A stretch of DNA of 32,303 bases, taken from NCBI GenBank assembly GCA_903844825.1, contig CAIMVC010000211.1, positions 1 to 32,303 on the forward strand, read 5' to 3'. The translations under genes were made by a program, and so were the position numbers. Position 1 is the stretch's first letter. Every line of letters begins with the position of its first letter. This document shows positions 22,154 to 31,728 of the stretch, one piece after another. This stretch comes from an uncultured Burkholderiales bacterium (GTDB taxonomy: Bacteria; Pseudomonadota; Gammaproteobacteria; Burkholderiales; Burkholderiaceae_C). A model generated the notes under the pieces. That model was not told the origin of the DNA and searched no databases. It was given only the letters and a program-made list of their open reading frames with translations.

Positions 22154-23194
22154 GTGAGAACTGGTGTTTTTTATGAAAATTTCCGCGCCGAGGAGCAGCT
22201 ATGGAACACGCCTGCTGCGCGCGTCTGGATGCTGGTCTTCGTGTGCCTGCTCTTTACCTTGCCACTGTGGGCCAGCAAGTACCTGCTGGCCATGGCCTGC
22301 ATCGTGGGCATCCATGTCATTGCGACCCTGGGCCTGAACCTGACGACAGGCAATGCCGGGCTGATTTCGCTGAGCCATGGCGCCTTTTTGGGGGTTGGTT
22401 GCTACACCGTGGCCTACCTTGGCAAACTGGGCGTGCCCTTCTTTGTGACGATTCCGGTGGCCGGCGCGCTGGCCGCGCTGCTCGGGGTGATCGTGGGTTT
22501 GCCGAGCTTGAAGGTCAAAGGCATCTACCTGGCGATCGCCACCTTAGCGGCGCACTTCATCCTCAGCTTTACTTTTCGCGAGTGGACCTCGGTGACCGGC
22601 GGCGTGCAAGGTACGACGATCCCGCGCGCCAGCCTCTTTGGCTACCAGTTGCAAGGCGACAAGGACAATTTTTACCTCATCTTCATCCTGGCATTTGGCA
22701 TGGGCGTGGGCGCCCGCAACCTGGGTCGAACCTACATCGGCCGGGCGTTTATTGCCGTGCGTGACCGGGACATCTCGGCTGAAATTTTGGGCGTGAACTT
22801 GCTGCGCACCAAACTGCTGGCTTTTGCCACGGGGGCCTTCTATGCGGGTGTCGCGGGCGGCGTTCTAGGCTATTTTTATGGCGCTATCGTGCCGGACTAT
22901 TTCGCGCTGTCCTTGTCCATTTTTTACCTGGCTGCGGCGATCGTGGGCGGCCTGGGCAGCGTTCTGGGCAGCGTTCTCGGCGCTTTGTTCATGACCTTTG
23001 TGCCCGAGGCCTTGCGTCTTTTGGCCAACGCGACTGCCCACTGGTTCCCGAATGCGGCCGGCCTGGTGCTGCCGATGGGACAGGTGGTTTTTGGTCTGTT
23101 GATCATCGTGTTTCTGGTGTTTGAGCCCCACGGCCTGACGGCCAACTGGCGACGTGTCAAACGCTACTTTCACCTCTGGCCTTTCAAAACCTGA
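22154..23194 (+). CDS. livM: ABC importer permease, LivM type
   Basis: 346-residue permease partner of LivH with about ten hydrophobic stretches. LGLNLTTGNAGLISLSHGAFLGVGCYTVAYL and AVRDRDISAEILGVNLLRTKLLAFATGAFYAGVAGGVLG are characteristic of LivM. GTG 22154 is chosen: it directly follows the livH TAA and has GAAAGG eight bases upstream, whereas the earlier in-frame ATG 22124 would overlap livH. The C-terminal FEPHGLTANWRRVKRYFHLWPFKT is cytoplasmic and basic. Together with LivH it gives the membrane pathway. The next gene, the binding protein, follows after 41 bases with its own AAGGAG site, consistent with higher expression of that component. Confidence 0.92.
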   Translation: MRTGVFYENFRAEEQLWNTPAARVWMLVFVCLLFTLPLWASKYLLAMACIVGIHVIATLGLNLTTGNAGLISLSHGAFLGVGCYTVAYLGKLGVPFFVTIPVAGALAALLGVIVGLPSLKVKGIYLAIATLAAHFILSFTFREWTSVTGGVQGTTIPRASLFGYQLQGDKDNFYLIFILAFGMGVGARNLGRTYIGRAFIAVRDRDISAEILGVNLLRTKLLAFATGAFYAGVAGGVLGYFYGAIVPDYFALSLSIFYLAAAIVGGLGSVLGSVLGALFMTFVPEALRLLANATAHWFPNAAGLVLPMGQVVFGLLIIVFLVFEPHGLTANWRRVKRYFHLWPFKT

Positions 23195-23235
23195 TTTTTT
23201 GCGACCCCTGAACCTCAAACCCTAAGGAGACATTC

Positions 23236-24429
23236 ATGAAGAACCTCAATCGTCGGCAATTGGTGCAAGGACTGGGTGCCAGCGCACTGAGTCCCCTGCT
23301 GGCAGGCCATGCCATGGCCCAGTCCTCGGACATCGTGATCGGTGCGGCGCAGCCCATCACCGGCGTGTTTGCCTTTGCGGGCGTTGCCATGAACAACGGT
23401 CTGAACGATTTCGTGCAGTGGAAAAATTCCAAAGGCGGCGTGCAGGGCCGCAAGTTGCGTTATGTGGTCGAAGACAGCGGCTTCAAGGTCGATCAGGGCG
23501 TTGCCGTTTTCAAGAAGATCATGGCCGCCGACAAGCCGAGCTTCTTTTATTGCGATGGAACGCCGCTGGTCAAGGCCATTACACGCGACGCCATTGCGTC
23601 CAACCATGTGATGACCTCGTCAACGTCGCTGGCCTCGGTGGTGGCTGACCCGGTCAACGTGCCACAGCATTTTGTGCCGGGTGCTACCTACGGACGCCTG
23701 CACGAAGTCCTGATGGAACACATCAAGGCGACCTGGAAGGGCGCAGACAAGCCGCGCATTGCCTACGTTTACTCCGAGTCAGAGTTCGGTATGGACGGCA
23801 TACCGGCTGCAAAAGCCCGCGCTGAAAAGCTGGGTCTGCCCATCGTGGTCGAGATCATCACCAAGCAGTCCGGCATCGACGTGACCACCGAGGTGGCCAA
23901 GCTGCGCCGCGCCAAGCCTAATATCGTCATCTTCCAGGGCTACATCGCAGCGCCCATGCCCGAATTTATTCGGCAGATGAAGGAAGCCGGTCTGGACCCC
24001 GATGTCTATGGTACGGCCTGGGGTCTGGACAGGCCTGCTTTTGATGCGCTGGCCAAGCTCGGCGAGAGCCTCACCGGTGTGAGTCTTTACGCCACAGGTG
24101 ACGACACCTCGGTGCCGATGATCCGGGAAATTCGCGCCTACCTGGCCAAGAATCGCCCAGAGATCAGCCACGTTTCCCCGTTTTATCTGTCAGCCTGGTT
24201 CTCCGGCATGGTCTTCGCAGAAATCGCCGAGCGATGCCTGAAAGCCAACAAGCCGCTGGACCTGGCCAACATGAAGGCTGCTCTGGAGTCGATCACGAAC
24301 TGGGACACCGGCGGACTCATCGGTCTGCCGGTCGACCTGAGCCGCCATGAAGTCCTGGCCGGCCGCCTGATCAAATACAACATGGACAAGAAGTTCATGG
24401 AACCCGTGGGTGGCTGGATCAAGGTATGA
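23236..24429 (+). CDS. Periplasmic substrate-binding protein of the importer
   Basis: 397-residue binding protein of the LivJ/LivK-like peripheral family (PF13458 type). The N terminus MKNLNRRQLVQGLGASAL...GHAMAQ is a signal peptide with an Arg-Arg pair before a moderately hydrophobic core and an AMA/Q cleavage site near residue 28. The double Arg suggests Tat export, though a Sec signal is possible. The mature part begins IVIGAAQPITGVFAFAGVAMNNGLNDFVQW and shows YVYSESEFGMDG and two-lobed periplasmic fold segments. AAGGAG precedes ATG 23236. It is expected to bind the acid imported for the ligases. Its stop overlaps livF (ATGA). Confidence 0.92.
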   Translation: MKNLNRRQLVQGLGASALSPLLAGHAMAQSSDIVIGAAQPITGVFAFAGVAMNNGLNDFVQWKNSKGGVQGRKLRYVVEDSGFKVDQGVAVFKKIMAADKPSFFYCDGTPLVKAITRDAIASNHVMTSSTSLASVVADPVNVPQHFVPGATYGRLHEVLMEHIKATWKGADKPRIAYVYSESEFGMDGIPAAKARAEKLGLPIVVEIITKQSGIDVTTEVAKLRRAKPNIVIFQGYIAAPMPEFIRQMKEAGLDPDVYGTAWGLDRPAFDALAKLGESLTGVSLYATGDDTSVPMIREIRAYLAKNRPEISHVSPFYLSAWFSGMVFAEIAERCLKANKPLDLANMKAALESITNWDTGGLIGLPVDLSRHEVLAGRLIKYNMDKKFMEPVGGWIKV

Positions 24430-25235
24430 GCCACGCAGCGCTGGCCATCGAAAATATCGAGGTTGTCTATAACCACAGCGTGCAGGCCTTGCGGGGCCTG
24501 TCCATCGAAGTGCCCGCCGGGCAGATCGTCGCGCTGCTGGGCTCGAACGGGGCCGGCAAGAGCACCACGCTCAAGGCCGCCTCGGGCATTCTGGCCTATG
24601 AAAAGGGCAGGCTGGCCATGGGCCAGATTCGCTTTTATGGTGAAGACATCGATGGCCGCGCTGCACACACCCTGGCACGTCAGGGCCTAGCCCATGTCAG
24701 GGAAGGTCGGCATATCTTTGCTGACCTGACGGTGGAAGAAAACCTGATCGCCGCCACCAATGCCCTGAAGGGGCGTGACGTTGGCGAGCCGGACATCGAG
24801 ATCGTCTTTAATTACTTTCCGCGCCTGGCGCAGCGGCGCAAACAAGTGGCGGGCTATCTGTCGGGCGGCGAGCAACAAATGCTGGCCATTGGCCGCGCCA
24901 TCATCGGCAAGCCCCGGCTGATCTTGCTTGACGAGCCTTCCCTGGGCTTGGCGCCGCTGGTGGTTCAGGATATTTTTTCTATCATTGAGCGCATCAATCG
25001 CGAGCAAAACGTGGCCATCCTGGTGGTTGAGCAAAACGCGCACGTGGCGCTGGGTGTCGCCCACTACGCCTACATCATGGAAAACGGGCGCATCGTCATC
25101 AATGGCCCGACCGAAACCCTCATCAACGACCCGGATGTTCAGCGTTTTTATTTGGGCGCTGCCGACGAAGGTTCCGAGCAGGTGAGCTTTCGCGACATCA
25201 AACACTACAAGCGTCGCAAACGCTGGCTCTCCTGA
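24426..25235 (+). CDS. livF: ABC importer ATPase, LivF type with C-terminal extension
   Basis: 269-residue second ATPase of the importer. Walker A LLGSNGAGKSTT, signature YLSGGEQQMLAIGRAI, Walker B LILLDEPSLGLAP and switch His-like VVEQNAH are intact. Typical LivF proteins are about 235 residues; the extra tail SEQVSFRDIKHYKRRKRWLS after QRFYLG is strongly basic. I associate such tails with HAAT importers lying next to acyl-CoA ligases, where it may touch a partner, but that is a guess. ATG overlaps the binding-protein stop (ATGA). The ligase follows eight bases later, suggesting import and activation are co-expressed. Confidence 0.93.
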   Translation: MSHAALAIENIEVVYNHSVQALRGLSIEVPAGQIVALLGSNGAGKSTTLKAASGILAYEKGRLAMGQIRFYGEDIDGRAAHTLARQGLAHVREGRHIFADLTVEENLIAATNALKGRDVGEPDIEIVFNYFPRLAQRRKQVAGYLSGGEQQMLAIGRAIIGKPRLILLDEPSLGLAPLVVQDIFSIIERINREQNVAILVVEQNAHVALGVAHYAYIMENGRIVINGPTETLINDPDVQRFYLGAADEGSEQVSFRDIKHYKRRKRWLS

Positions 25236-25243
25236 AGACTTCC

Positions 25244-27067
25244 ATGACTGCCTCCCAAGACATCACCCTCTGGCCGCTGCCCCAGCAGCTCCAGCACTGG
25301 GCCGCCCAGCGACCGAATGAAACCGCCTTGCGGCAGAAAAAATACGGCATCTGGCGCACGGTCAGTTGGTCCGAGTACGCACGCCAGTCCCGCTGCTTTG
25401 GCCTGGGCTTGCTGCAGATGGGCTTGAAGCCCGGCCAGACCGTCGCCATCCTCGGCGAGAACTGCCAGGAGTGGGTGTTTGCTGAACTCGGCGTGGCCAT
25501 GATCAAGAGCGTGACGGCGGGGGTGTACCCCACGTCGCCAGCCGCTGAAGTTGAATATTTGCTAGCCTTGTCGGAAGCGCCTGTGGTGGTGGTCGGGGAC
25601 CAGGAGCAACTCGACAAAGTGCTAGAAATTCGCCACCGCCTGCCTTGCCTGGTCGCCATCGTCGTCATGGACCCGCGTGGGCTTAGGCGCTATGACCGCA
25701 CCGGTGTCTGGGACTTTGATGCCGTCGTCAAACTCGGCAGCGACTTTGAGCAGGCCCACCCGACCGACGCCGCCGAGGCCACCCAGGGGCCCGCGCTCGA
25801 TGATCTGGCCCTGATGGTGTTCACCTCCGGCTCGACCGGACGGCCCAAGGCGGCCATGATGTCATGGCGGGGCCTGGGCTGCGCGGCGCAAGGCTTGAAC
25901 TCGATGATTGGTTGCACCGATAAGCACTCCCTGGTGTCCTACTTGCCCTTGTGCCACGTGGCCGAGCAGATGTTTTCGGTCCATATCCCGATCCTCACGG
26001 GCGCCGTGGTCAACTTTGCCGAAAGTCTTCGCACCATTCAGGAAGACCTGCGCGAGTTGTCGCCGCAGGTCTTTTTTGGCGTGCCCCGGATCTGGGAGAA
26101 GTTTCACTCGTCCATTCAGTCCAAGATGCAGGACGCCGGCGCCTTGCAGCGCGGCATCTACAACGCCGCCATGGGGTCGCTGAGCACCATTTCGTCCAAG
26201 CCTCGCGCCCGGTGGTCTATCGTTGAAAGGCTGGTCTGGGGCTTTTGGTACGTGCTGGTGCTGCGGGCGCTGGTGAACTTCGTGGGCCTGCGACGCTGCA
26301 ATGTGGCGATCTCGTCCGGCGCGCCCATTGCGCCTGAAATTCTGAAGTTCTTTCGCACCATTGGCGTTCCCATTCGCGAAGCCTATGGCCTGACGGAAGC
26401 CTCGGGTGCCACCACCATGCAGCCTTCGGACATGTCGCCCGTGGGCACCGTGGGTGTGCCCTATCCCGGCGTGAAGGTCAAGCTCGCGGACGATGGCGAG
26501 ATCCTGATCTCTGGCGACGTCGTCTTTCGCGGCTACTACAAGAACGAGGAGGCCACGCGCGAGGCCATTGACGCCGAGGGATGGCTGCACACCGGCGACG
26601 TGGCTCGCTGGGAAGACAGCCCCGGCGGACGCGAGCTGCGCATCATCGACCGCAAGAAGGACATCATGATCACGGCGGGCGGCAAGAACATCACGCCTTC
26701 GGAGATCGAGAATTCACTGCGGTTTTCTACCTTCATCAAAGAAGCCGTCGTGGTTGCCGATCGTCGCCGTTTTGTCTCGGCGCTGATCCAGATTGATTTT
26801 GACAACGTCAGCAAGTGGGCCTCTGAGCAGGGCCTGCTGTTCACCAATTTCAGGAGCCTGGTCGACAACGCCCTGGTGCTGGCCTTGATACAAAAAGAAG
26901 TCGATCAGGCCAACGCACACATGCCGCAGGTGCAACAGGTCCGCAAATTTCACCTCTTCACCAAAGAGCTGGACCATGACGACGGCGAAGTCACCGCGAC
27001 CATGAAGGTCAAGCGCAAAAGCATCTACGAGAAATACGCCGACGCGATCGAAGCCATGTACGCCTGA
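25244..27067 (+). CDS. Long-chain-type AMP-forming acyl-CoA ligase
   Basis: 607-residue ligase of the FadD15/FACS type, larger than the AliA-like protein. P-loop MVFTSGSTGRPKAAM, YGLTEASG (A5), WLHTGDVARW (A7), RIIDRKKDIMITAGGKNITPSEIEN (A8) and a C-terminal VTATMKVKRKSI with the catalytic-lysine region are present. It starts with ITLWPLPQQLQHWAAQRPNETAL. It would activate a medium- or long-chain or cyclic acid as it enters the cell. It follows livF by eight bases and is the last gene of the plus transcription unit. No clear intrinsic terminator follows in 27068-27316, only a GGGGTG/CACCCC pair around 27135-27163. Confidence 0.92.
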   Translation: MTASQDITLWPLPQQLQHWAAQRPNETALRQKKYGIWRTVSWSEYARQSRCFGLGLLQMGLKPGQTVAILGENCQEWVFAELGVAMIKSVTAGVYPTSPAAEVEYLLALSEAPVVVVGDQEQLDKVLEIRHRLPCLVAIVVMDPRGLRRYDRTGVWDFDAVVKLGSDFEQAHPTDAAEATQGPALDDLALMVFTSGSTGRPKAAMMSWRGLGCAAQGLNSMIGCTDKHSLVSYLPLCHVAEQMFSVHIPILTGAVVNFAESLRTIQEDLRELSPQVFFGVPRIWEKFHSSIQSKMQDAGALQRGIYNAAMGSLSTISSKPRARWSIVERLVWGFWYVLVLRALVNFVGLRRCNVAISSGAPIAPEILKFFRTIGVPIREAYGLTEASGATTMQPSDMSPVGTVGVPYPGVKVKLADDGEILISGDVVFRGYYKNEEATREAIDAEGWLHTGDVARWEDSPGGRELRIIDRKKDIMITAGGKNITPSEIENSLRFSTFIKEAVVVADRRRFVSALIQIDFDNVSKWASEQGLLFTNFRSLVDNALVLALIQKEVDQANAHMPQVQQVRKFHLFTKELDHDDGEVTATMKVKRKSIYEKYADAIEAMYA

Positions 27068-27316
27068 TCCGCGGCGCAATGCGGACTTCACCGCTCAGAC
27101 AATTACAGTGACGGCGGGGCCTGATGCGGTGCTCGTGGGGTGGACATGAAAACCGCACCCCAGGCGCGGGTCAGTTCAAACGCACAAGGCTACCTTCCCA
27201 CTCAGCCGCCCCCGTACTTCGGCAGACCTCGCCAGCGCTGCTTGCCTGAGCATCTGTTACGGCCAGCCTTGGCCTGCTCAACCAAGGCTTTGCATTTTGA
27301 TTTGCGCCTGAGTGCT
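27068..27316. other. Gene-free spacer between convergent units
   Basis: 249 bases between the ligase stop and the stop of the methyltransferase on the other strand. I see no convincing gene. A 6-bp GGGGTG/CACCCC inverted pair with a 13-base loop lies near 27137-27163 but has no U-run. TCCGC/GCGGA makes another short stem just after the ligase stop. Confidence 0.4.
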
Positions 27317-28156
27317 TCAGTGCACCCGAACCTTGACCAGCAAGAAAGTGGCGGGAATCGAAGTGATGTCAGAGCGTCCGCTGCGGTTCTGGGCATCGAA
27401 AAGCGCTGATAGCTCCTCCGCCAGTGCGTCACTGCGGCCATTTTTTTCTGCCGCTTCAAACGCGTTCATCGTTGGGCCGTAGTAACGCCGAAACGTTTCG
27501 ACAAATTCAGAAGGGGAGCCGGCAAAGTTAAAGGTGTACGTTTCGTTGGAGCAGGTGATGCTGCTGGTGGGCACGCCGGCGGCCATGAAGCGCTCCGTTA
27601 CATTGCGTTCGACGCCCCAAGTCATTGGGCTGATGAAGCCCTCGGGCGGCGCAGGAGAATAAGCGGAACTGATTTTCAGGATCTGCGCCACCAGAGTGGG
27701 GTCGTTGGGAATCCAGTTGCCCATCGCAATCGAGCCGCCTGACCGGGTGACCCGAACCATTTCCTGGGCGACGTCAAACGGCTTTGGAGCGAACATGGCT
27801 CCGAAGATGCTGACGACGCGATCGATGCTCTTGTCCTCAAGCTCCGAGAGGCGCGACGCGTCGCCGTGCTCAAATTTGCAGTTGACCAAGCCGGCCTCTG
27901 CGCAACGCTTGTTGCCAGCTTCCACCAAAGGACGCGAAATGTCGATGCCAAGCACATCGGCTCCGATCATCGCCGCCGGGATGGCGGTGGTGCCATCGCC
28001 GCAGCCTAGGTCCAGTATTTTCTCGCCCGGTTTAATGCCGAAGGACCTGACCAGGGCTTCGCCACTTTCACGCATTGCGGCGGCGATGCGCGTGAAATCG
28101 CCCTTTTCCCAAAGTGCCTGGTTGGGGTTGGATGCAGCGCTTGTTTGGACTGTCAT
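27317..28156 (-). CDS. Class I SAM-dependent methyltransferase
   Basis: 279-residue methyltransferase of the Methyltransf_11/25 type. Motif I ILDLGCGDGTTAIPAA (about residues 47-62) binds SAM; GIDISRPLVEAGNKR is motif post-I, and FEHGDASRL plus DRVVSIFGAMFAPKPFDVAQEMVRVTRSGG continue the Rossmann fold. The C-terminal part (about 180-279) is helical and probably sets substrate choice; I do not recognise the substrate. AGGAG is five bases before ATG 28156. The gene is convergent with the catabolic unit and stands alone, so a link to the pathway is not indicated. Small-molecule methylation is likely; nothing more specific can be said. Confidence 0.87.
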   Translation of the reverse strand: MTVQTSAASNPNQALWEKGDFTRIAAAMRESGEALVRSFGIKPGEKILDLGCGDGTTAIPAAMIGADVLGIDISRPLVEAGNKRCAEAGLVNCKFEHGDASRLSELEDKSIDRVVSIFGAMFAPKPFDVAQEMVRVTRSGGSIAMGNWIPNDPTLVAQILKISSAYSPAPPEGFISPMTWGVERNVTERFMAAGVPTSSITCSNETYTFNFAGSPSEFVETFRRYYGPTMNAFEAAEKNGRSDALAEELSALFDAQNRSGRSDITSIPATFLLVKVRVH

Positions 28157-28643
28157 GGGTACTCCTGAGTTGGGGAACGAACTGAAAAGGCTGGAAAGAA
28201 TTGGTCGGGGCGCTAAGCATTAACGTTAACGCCTGCCCATCACCACAGCTTCGCCACGACCTCCGCCTGTTAGGGCTGGCAATCATCCGGTGCTGCTCCG
28301 CGGCGATGGGTAGGGAAAAGCTCATAGATGTCGACCTCCGAAACCGATGGTTCCGTGGTGTCCCCTGAATTCCGGACAGTCTCCGAAGCACTTGTCGCCA
28401 TGCCCGGAGTTGGGACTACCCGTCCGGCTATGTTGGCAACCTTCGCTTGAGCTGGCTCAGCAAGCCTGGGCGAGCAACCGCTGTTTAGGCACCACCGCAG
28501 CAATATGCCGGCATTGTTGCGAGCTGATCTTCCCCAAGACGAGGTCGTAGCAGCGCGTTGAGGTGCAAAAAAGGGTGTTCTAAGCAAAAAACTGACAATC
28601 GCAAGCTCTTGATTTAGCTCAGTGATGTCAGGTTTTCGTATGC
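28157..28643. other. 487-bp region without a convincing gene, next to tRNA-Ser
   Basis: The stretch holds no protein I can recognise. The one long frame (28270-28671, minus) runs into the tRNA and has no family look. A near-perfect 16-bp palindrome GCATTAACGTTAACGC lies at 28217-28232 upstream of the methyltransferase, a possible operator. At 28586-28631 there is a terminator-like structure for the tRNA. The rest has a decayed, noncoding look and lies on the 3' side of the tRNA, where islands often insert. Confidence 0.45.
28586..28631 (-). terminator. Candidate terminator after tRNA-Ser
   Basis: On the minus strand CTGACA (28631-28626) pairs with TGTCAG (28597-28592), followed directly by six U (28591-28586). 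The loop is long (28 bases) but contains two AGCT elements able to pair inside it. It lies 13 bases beyond the tRNA 3' end and fits transcript termination of that gene. Confidence 0.5.
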
Positions 28644-28731
28644 TGGCGGAAGCGGTGAGATTCGAACTCACGAAAGGTTACCCTTTGCCGGTTTTCAAGA
28701 CCGGTGCAATCGACCACTCTGCCACGCTTCC
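28644..28731 (-). tRNA. tRNA-Ser (anticodon UGA)
   Basis: Full-length 88-base cloverleaf including encoded CCA. The acceptor stem GGAAGCG/CGCTTCC, D-arm GGCAGAGTGGTCGATTGC, anticodon stem CCGGT/ACCGG with loop CTTGAAA, a long variable arm AAAGG-GTAA-CCTTT and T-arm GTGAG-TTCGAAT-CTCAC are all seen. Anticodon TGA reads UCA serine codons. The long variable arm confirms a class II serine tRNA. The 3' end faces the catabolic cluster; the tRNA starts eight bases after the stop of the LCMT-type methyltransferase, so it could be co-transcribed with it. Confidence 0.97.
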
Positions 28732-28738
28732 AGGAGCG

Positions 28739-29635
28739 CTAGTTTAACCGCACTGAGGGCCGACTTTCCTCGTCCACGGTCAGGCGCATGATTGCGTAGA
28801 GGGGAACGCCCCAGAAGGCGCGAAAGCTGGTGAAGATCACCGAGGTGGCGATGTCGTAGCCTTCCATGATGGGGTGCTCGGACTTGATGCGCCGGCGGGG
28901 GTGGGGGGCCGTCAGGTCGCTCATGCGTTTGAGGCCCCAGTTGAACTCGGCGTGCGTGTGGCACACCGAGGCGTGCAGGGCCGCGCAGCCCACGGCCATC
29001 CAGCTGAAGGTGTCGCACAGCAATTCGGAGCCAGGTGGTGCGTGGTCGCCAAACTCCCGCAGCAGGCTCTCGACTTGGCCGGGTTGCAGGTACATCAGGA
29101 CACCTTCGAGTATGACCAGAACAGGCTCTGCCTGGGCACCGCTGGGAAGCTGCAGGTCGTGCCACCAGTGGGGCGCGGTCAGGTCGATGTCGGCGCTGCG
29201 CTGGCGCTCGCCGTCAGCGGGCAGGAGGCGATCGCGCAAGCGCATGACCTGGGGCTTGTCGGCGTCGATCCAGTGGTTGTCACCCTGGTCCAGCCATTGA
29301 AAGTAGCAGGCCAGGCCGCAGCCGAGGTTGACGCCCGTGGCGCCCGGGTGGCGCTGGAAGAAATCGCTGGCCAGCTGGCGAAACACCTGTGTGCGCGACA
29401 GGACGCCGTAGACGCTGGGCAGGTCTTTCAGAAAGTGGCTGACATCGGCGCCCATGCGCTGCAATGCGGGTGCTGCATAAACATCGTGCACCGCGACTTG
29501 GGGAAACCGCGCGTCGCCGAAGGCCCTGGCGGCCAGCGGGATCAGCAATGTCGAGCAAAGCGGGTCGAGCGCAACCGGGGAGGGCGCGCATTCGCCGGAC
29601 TGCTCCGGGGTGATGTATGAGATTTGAAAGTCCAC
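28739..29635 (-). CDS. LCMT/TcmP-type SAM methyltransferase
   Basis: 298-residue protein of the leucine carboxyl methyltransferase-like family (PF04072 type; TcmP/Omt relatives). SRTQVFRQLASDFFQRHPGATGVNLGCGLACYFQWLD holds the SAM-binding region with GCGL, and ILEGVLMYLQPGQVESLL is a family hallmark. Such enzymes methylate carboxyl or hydroxyl groups on small molecules; bacterial substrates are mostly unknown. GTG 29635 is the only in-frame start that covers the conserved N terminus; the ATG seven bases upstream is in another frame. No good ribosome site is seen. The gene lies between the urease accessory genes and tRNA-Ser. Confidence 0.85.
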   Translation of the reverse strand: MDFQISYITPEQSGECAPSPVALDPLCSTLLIPLAARAFGDARFPQVAVHDVYAAPALQRMGADVSHFLKDLPSVYGVLSRTQVFRQLASDFFQRHPGATGVNLGCGLACYFQWLDQGDNHWIDADKPQVMRLRDRLLPADGERQRSADIDLTAPHWWHDLQLPSGAQAEPVLVILEGVLMYLQPGQVESLLREFGDHAPPGSELLCDTFSWMAVGCAALHASVCHTHAEFNWGLKRMSDLTAPHPRRRIKSEHPIMEGYDIATSVIFTSFRAFWGVPLYAIMRLTVDEESRPSVRLN

Positions 29636-29788
29636 CGTTCATGATGGCTTTCTTGGGCCTCTGTGTCTTCTGAGCAGCAGGTGACGATTTGCAACAGCTG
29701 CGGCTTCGGGTAAGGCGTGCGCCTGTTGCGCTTGCCGCCAGTGGGGCAGCGATGCCGGTGTGGTCAGTGCGGCCAGTGCCCGGGTGCG

Positions 29789-30445
<657 letters not shown>

Positions 30446-30469
30446 GGTGGGGTCAGACTCAGGGAGGGT

Positions 30470-31158
30470 TTAAGAGCGGAACAACCGCGAATACTGGGTT
30501 TCATGCTGCGCTGACAAGATGGCCAGCATGGGTGAAAAAGCCTGGCGATCGGCGTCGGGCAAGTGCAATGCCTGCTCGACTGCGGCCGGTATCTCGCGGC
30601 TGAGCCGCGCCAGAATGCGCTGGCCGGCACTTTGGCCCATCGGCACCGACTTGAGCGCGGCCTGCATCATGTTCTCGGCCCAGCCAAAGGCGTAGGTGAG
30701 CAGGCAGTCGCGCACGGGTGCTGCCGTCTGTGCAGCGGCCAGTGCGAAGGTCACGGGGTAGGTCGGTGGCAGCGCGGCGCAGGCTGCAATGGCGTTGGCA
30801 TCTGCGCCGTCGTGGTTGCGCAGCCATTCCACCAGCGAGCGCCCCATTTGCTCGGCTTGCAGGCGCATTTCGCTGGTTTCACGGGTTTGCAGTACCCAGT
30901 CGTTGAGTTGTTTGACGCGCGCAATATTGGCGTTGCGCCAGGCTGGAATGGCTTGGGCCAGCACAGCCAGGTCGCCGCGCGCCAAGCTCAGGTGCAACTG
31001 GTCGGCCAGCCAGTTGGCCGCCGGTTGCTCGCCCGACACACCAGCCCGTTCGACGGCTGTTTCCAGTCCTTCCGAATAAGAAAAGCCGCCCACCGGGAGG
31101 GCCGGGGAAGCCAGCCAGATGAGTTGCAGCAAACTGCTCGGGGGTAGGGCGCTGCAGC

Positions 31159-31162
<4 letters not shown>
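30470..31162 (-). CDS. ureF: Urease accessory protein UreF
   Basis: 230-residue all-helical accessory protein. The family signature [23 protein letters not shown] (about 17-39), the [18 protein letters not shown] segment and [28 protein letters not shown] are present. UreF bridges UreG and UreD on apo-urease and is proposed to gate GTP hydrolysis during nickel insertion. The ATG overlaps the ureE stop (ATGA), so it is coupled to UreE translation. Length is normal and no defect is visible. Confidence 0.96.

Positions 31163-31724
<562 letters not shown>

Positions 31725-31728
<4 letters not shown>

Noticed and set aside
28217-28290. TTAACGTTAAC and CTGTTAGGGC suggesting an integron attC site
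   Set aside because: The two core-like sites do not match RYYYAAC/GTTRRRY fully and no internal symmetric arms lie between them; no integrase seen.
28270-28671. Open frame of 133 codons on the minus strand beside the tRNA
   Set aside because: It begins inside the tRNA-Ser gene, has no recognisable motif and no ribosome site; treated as noncoding.
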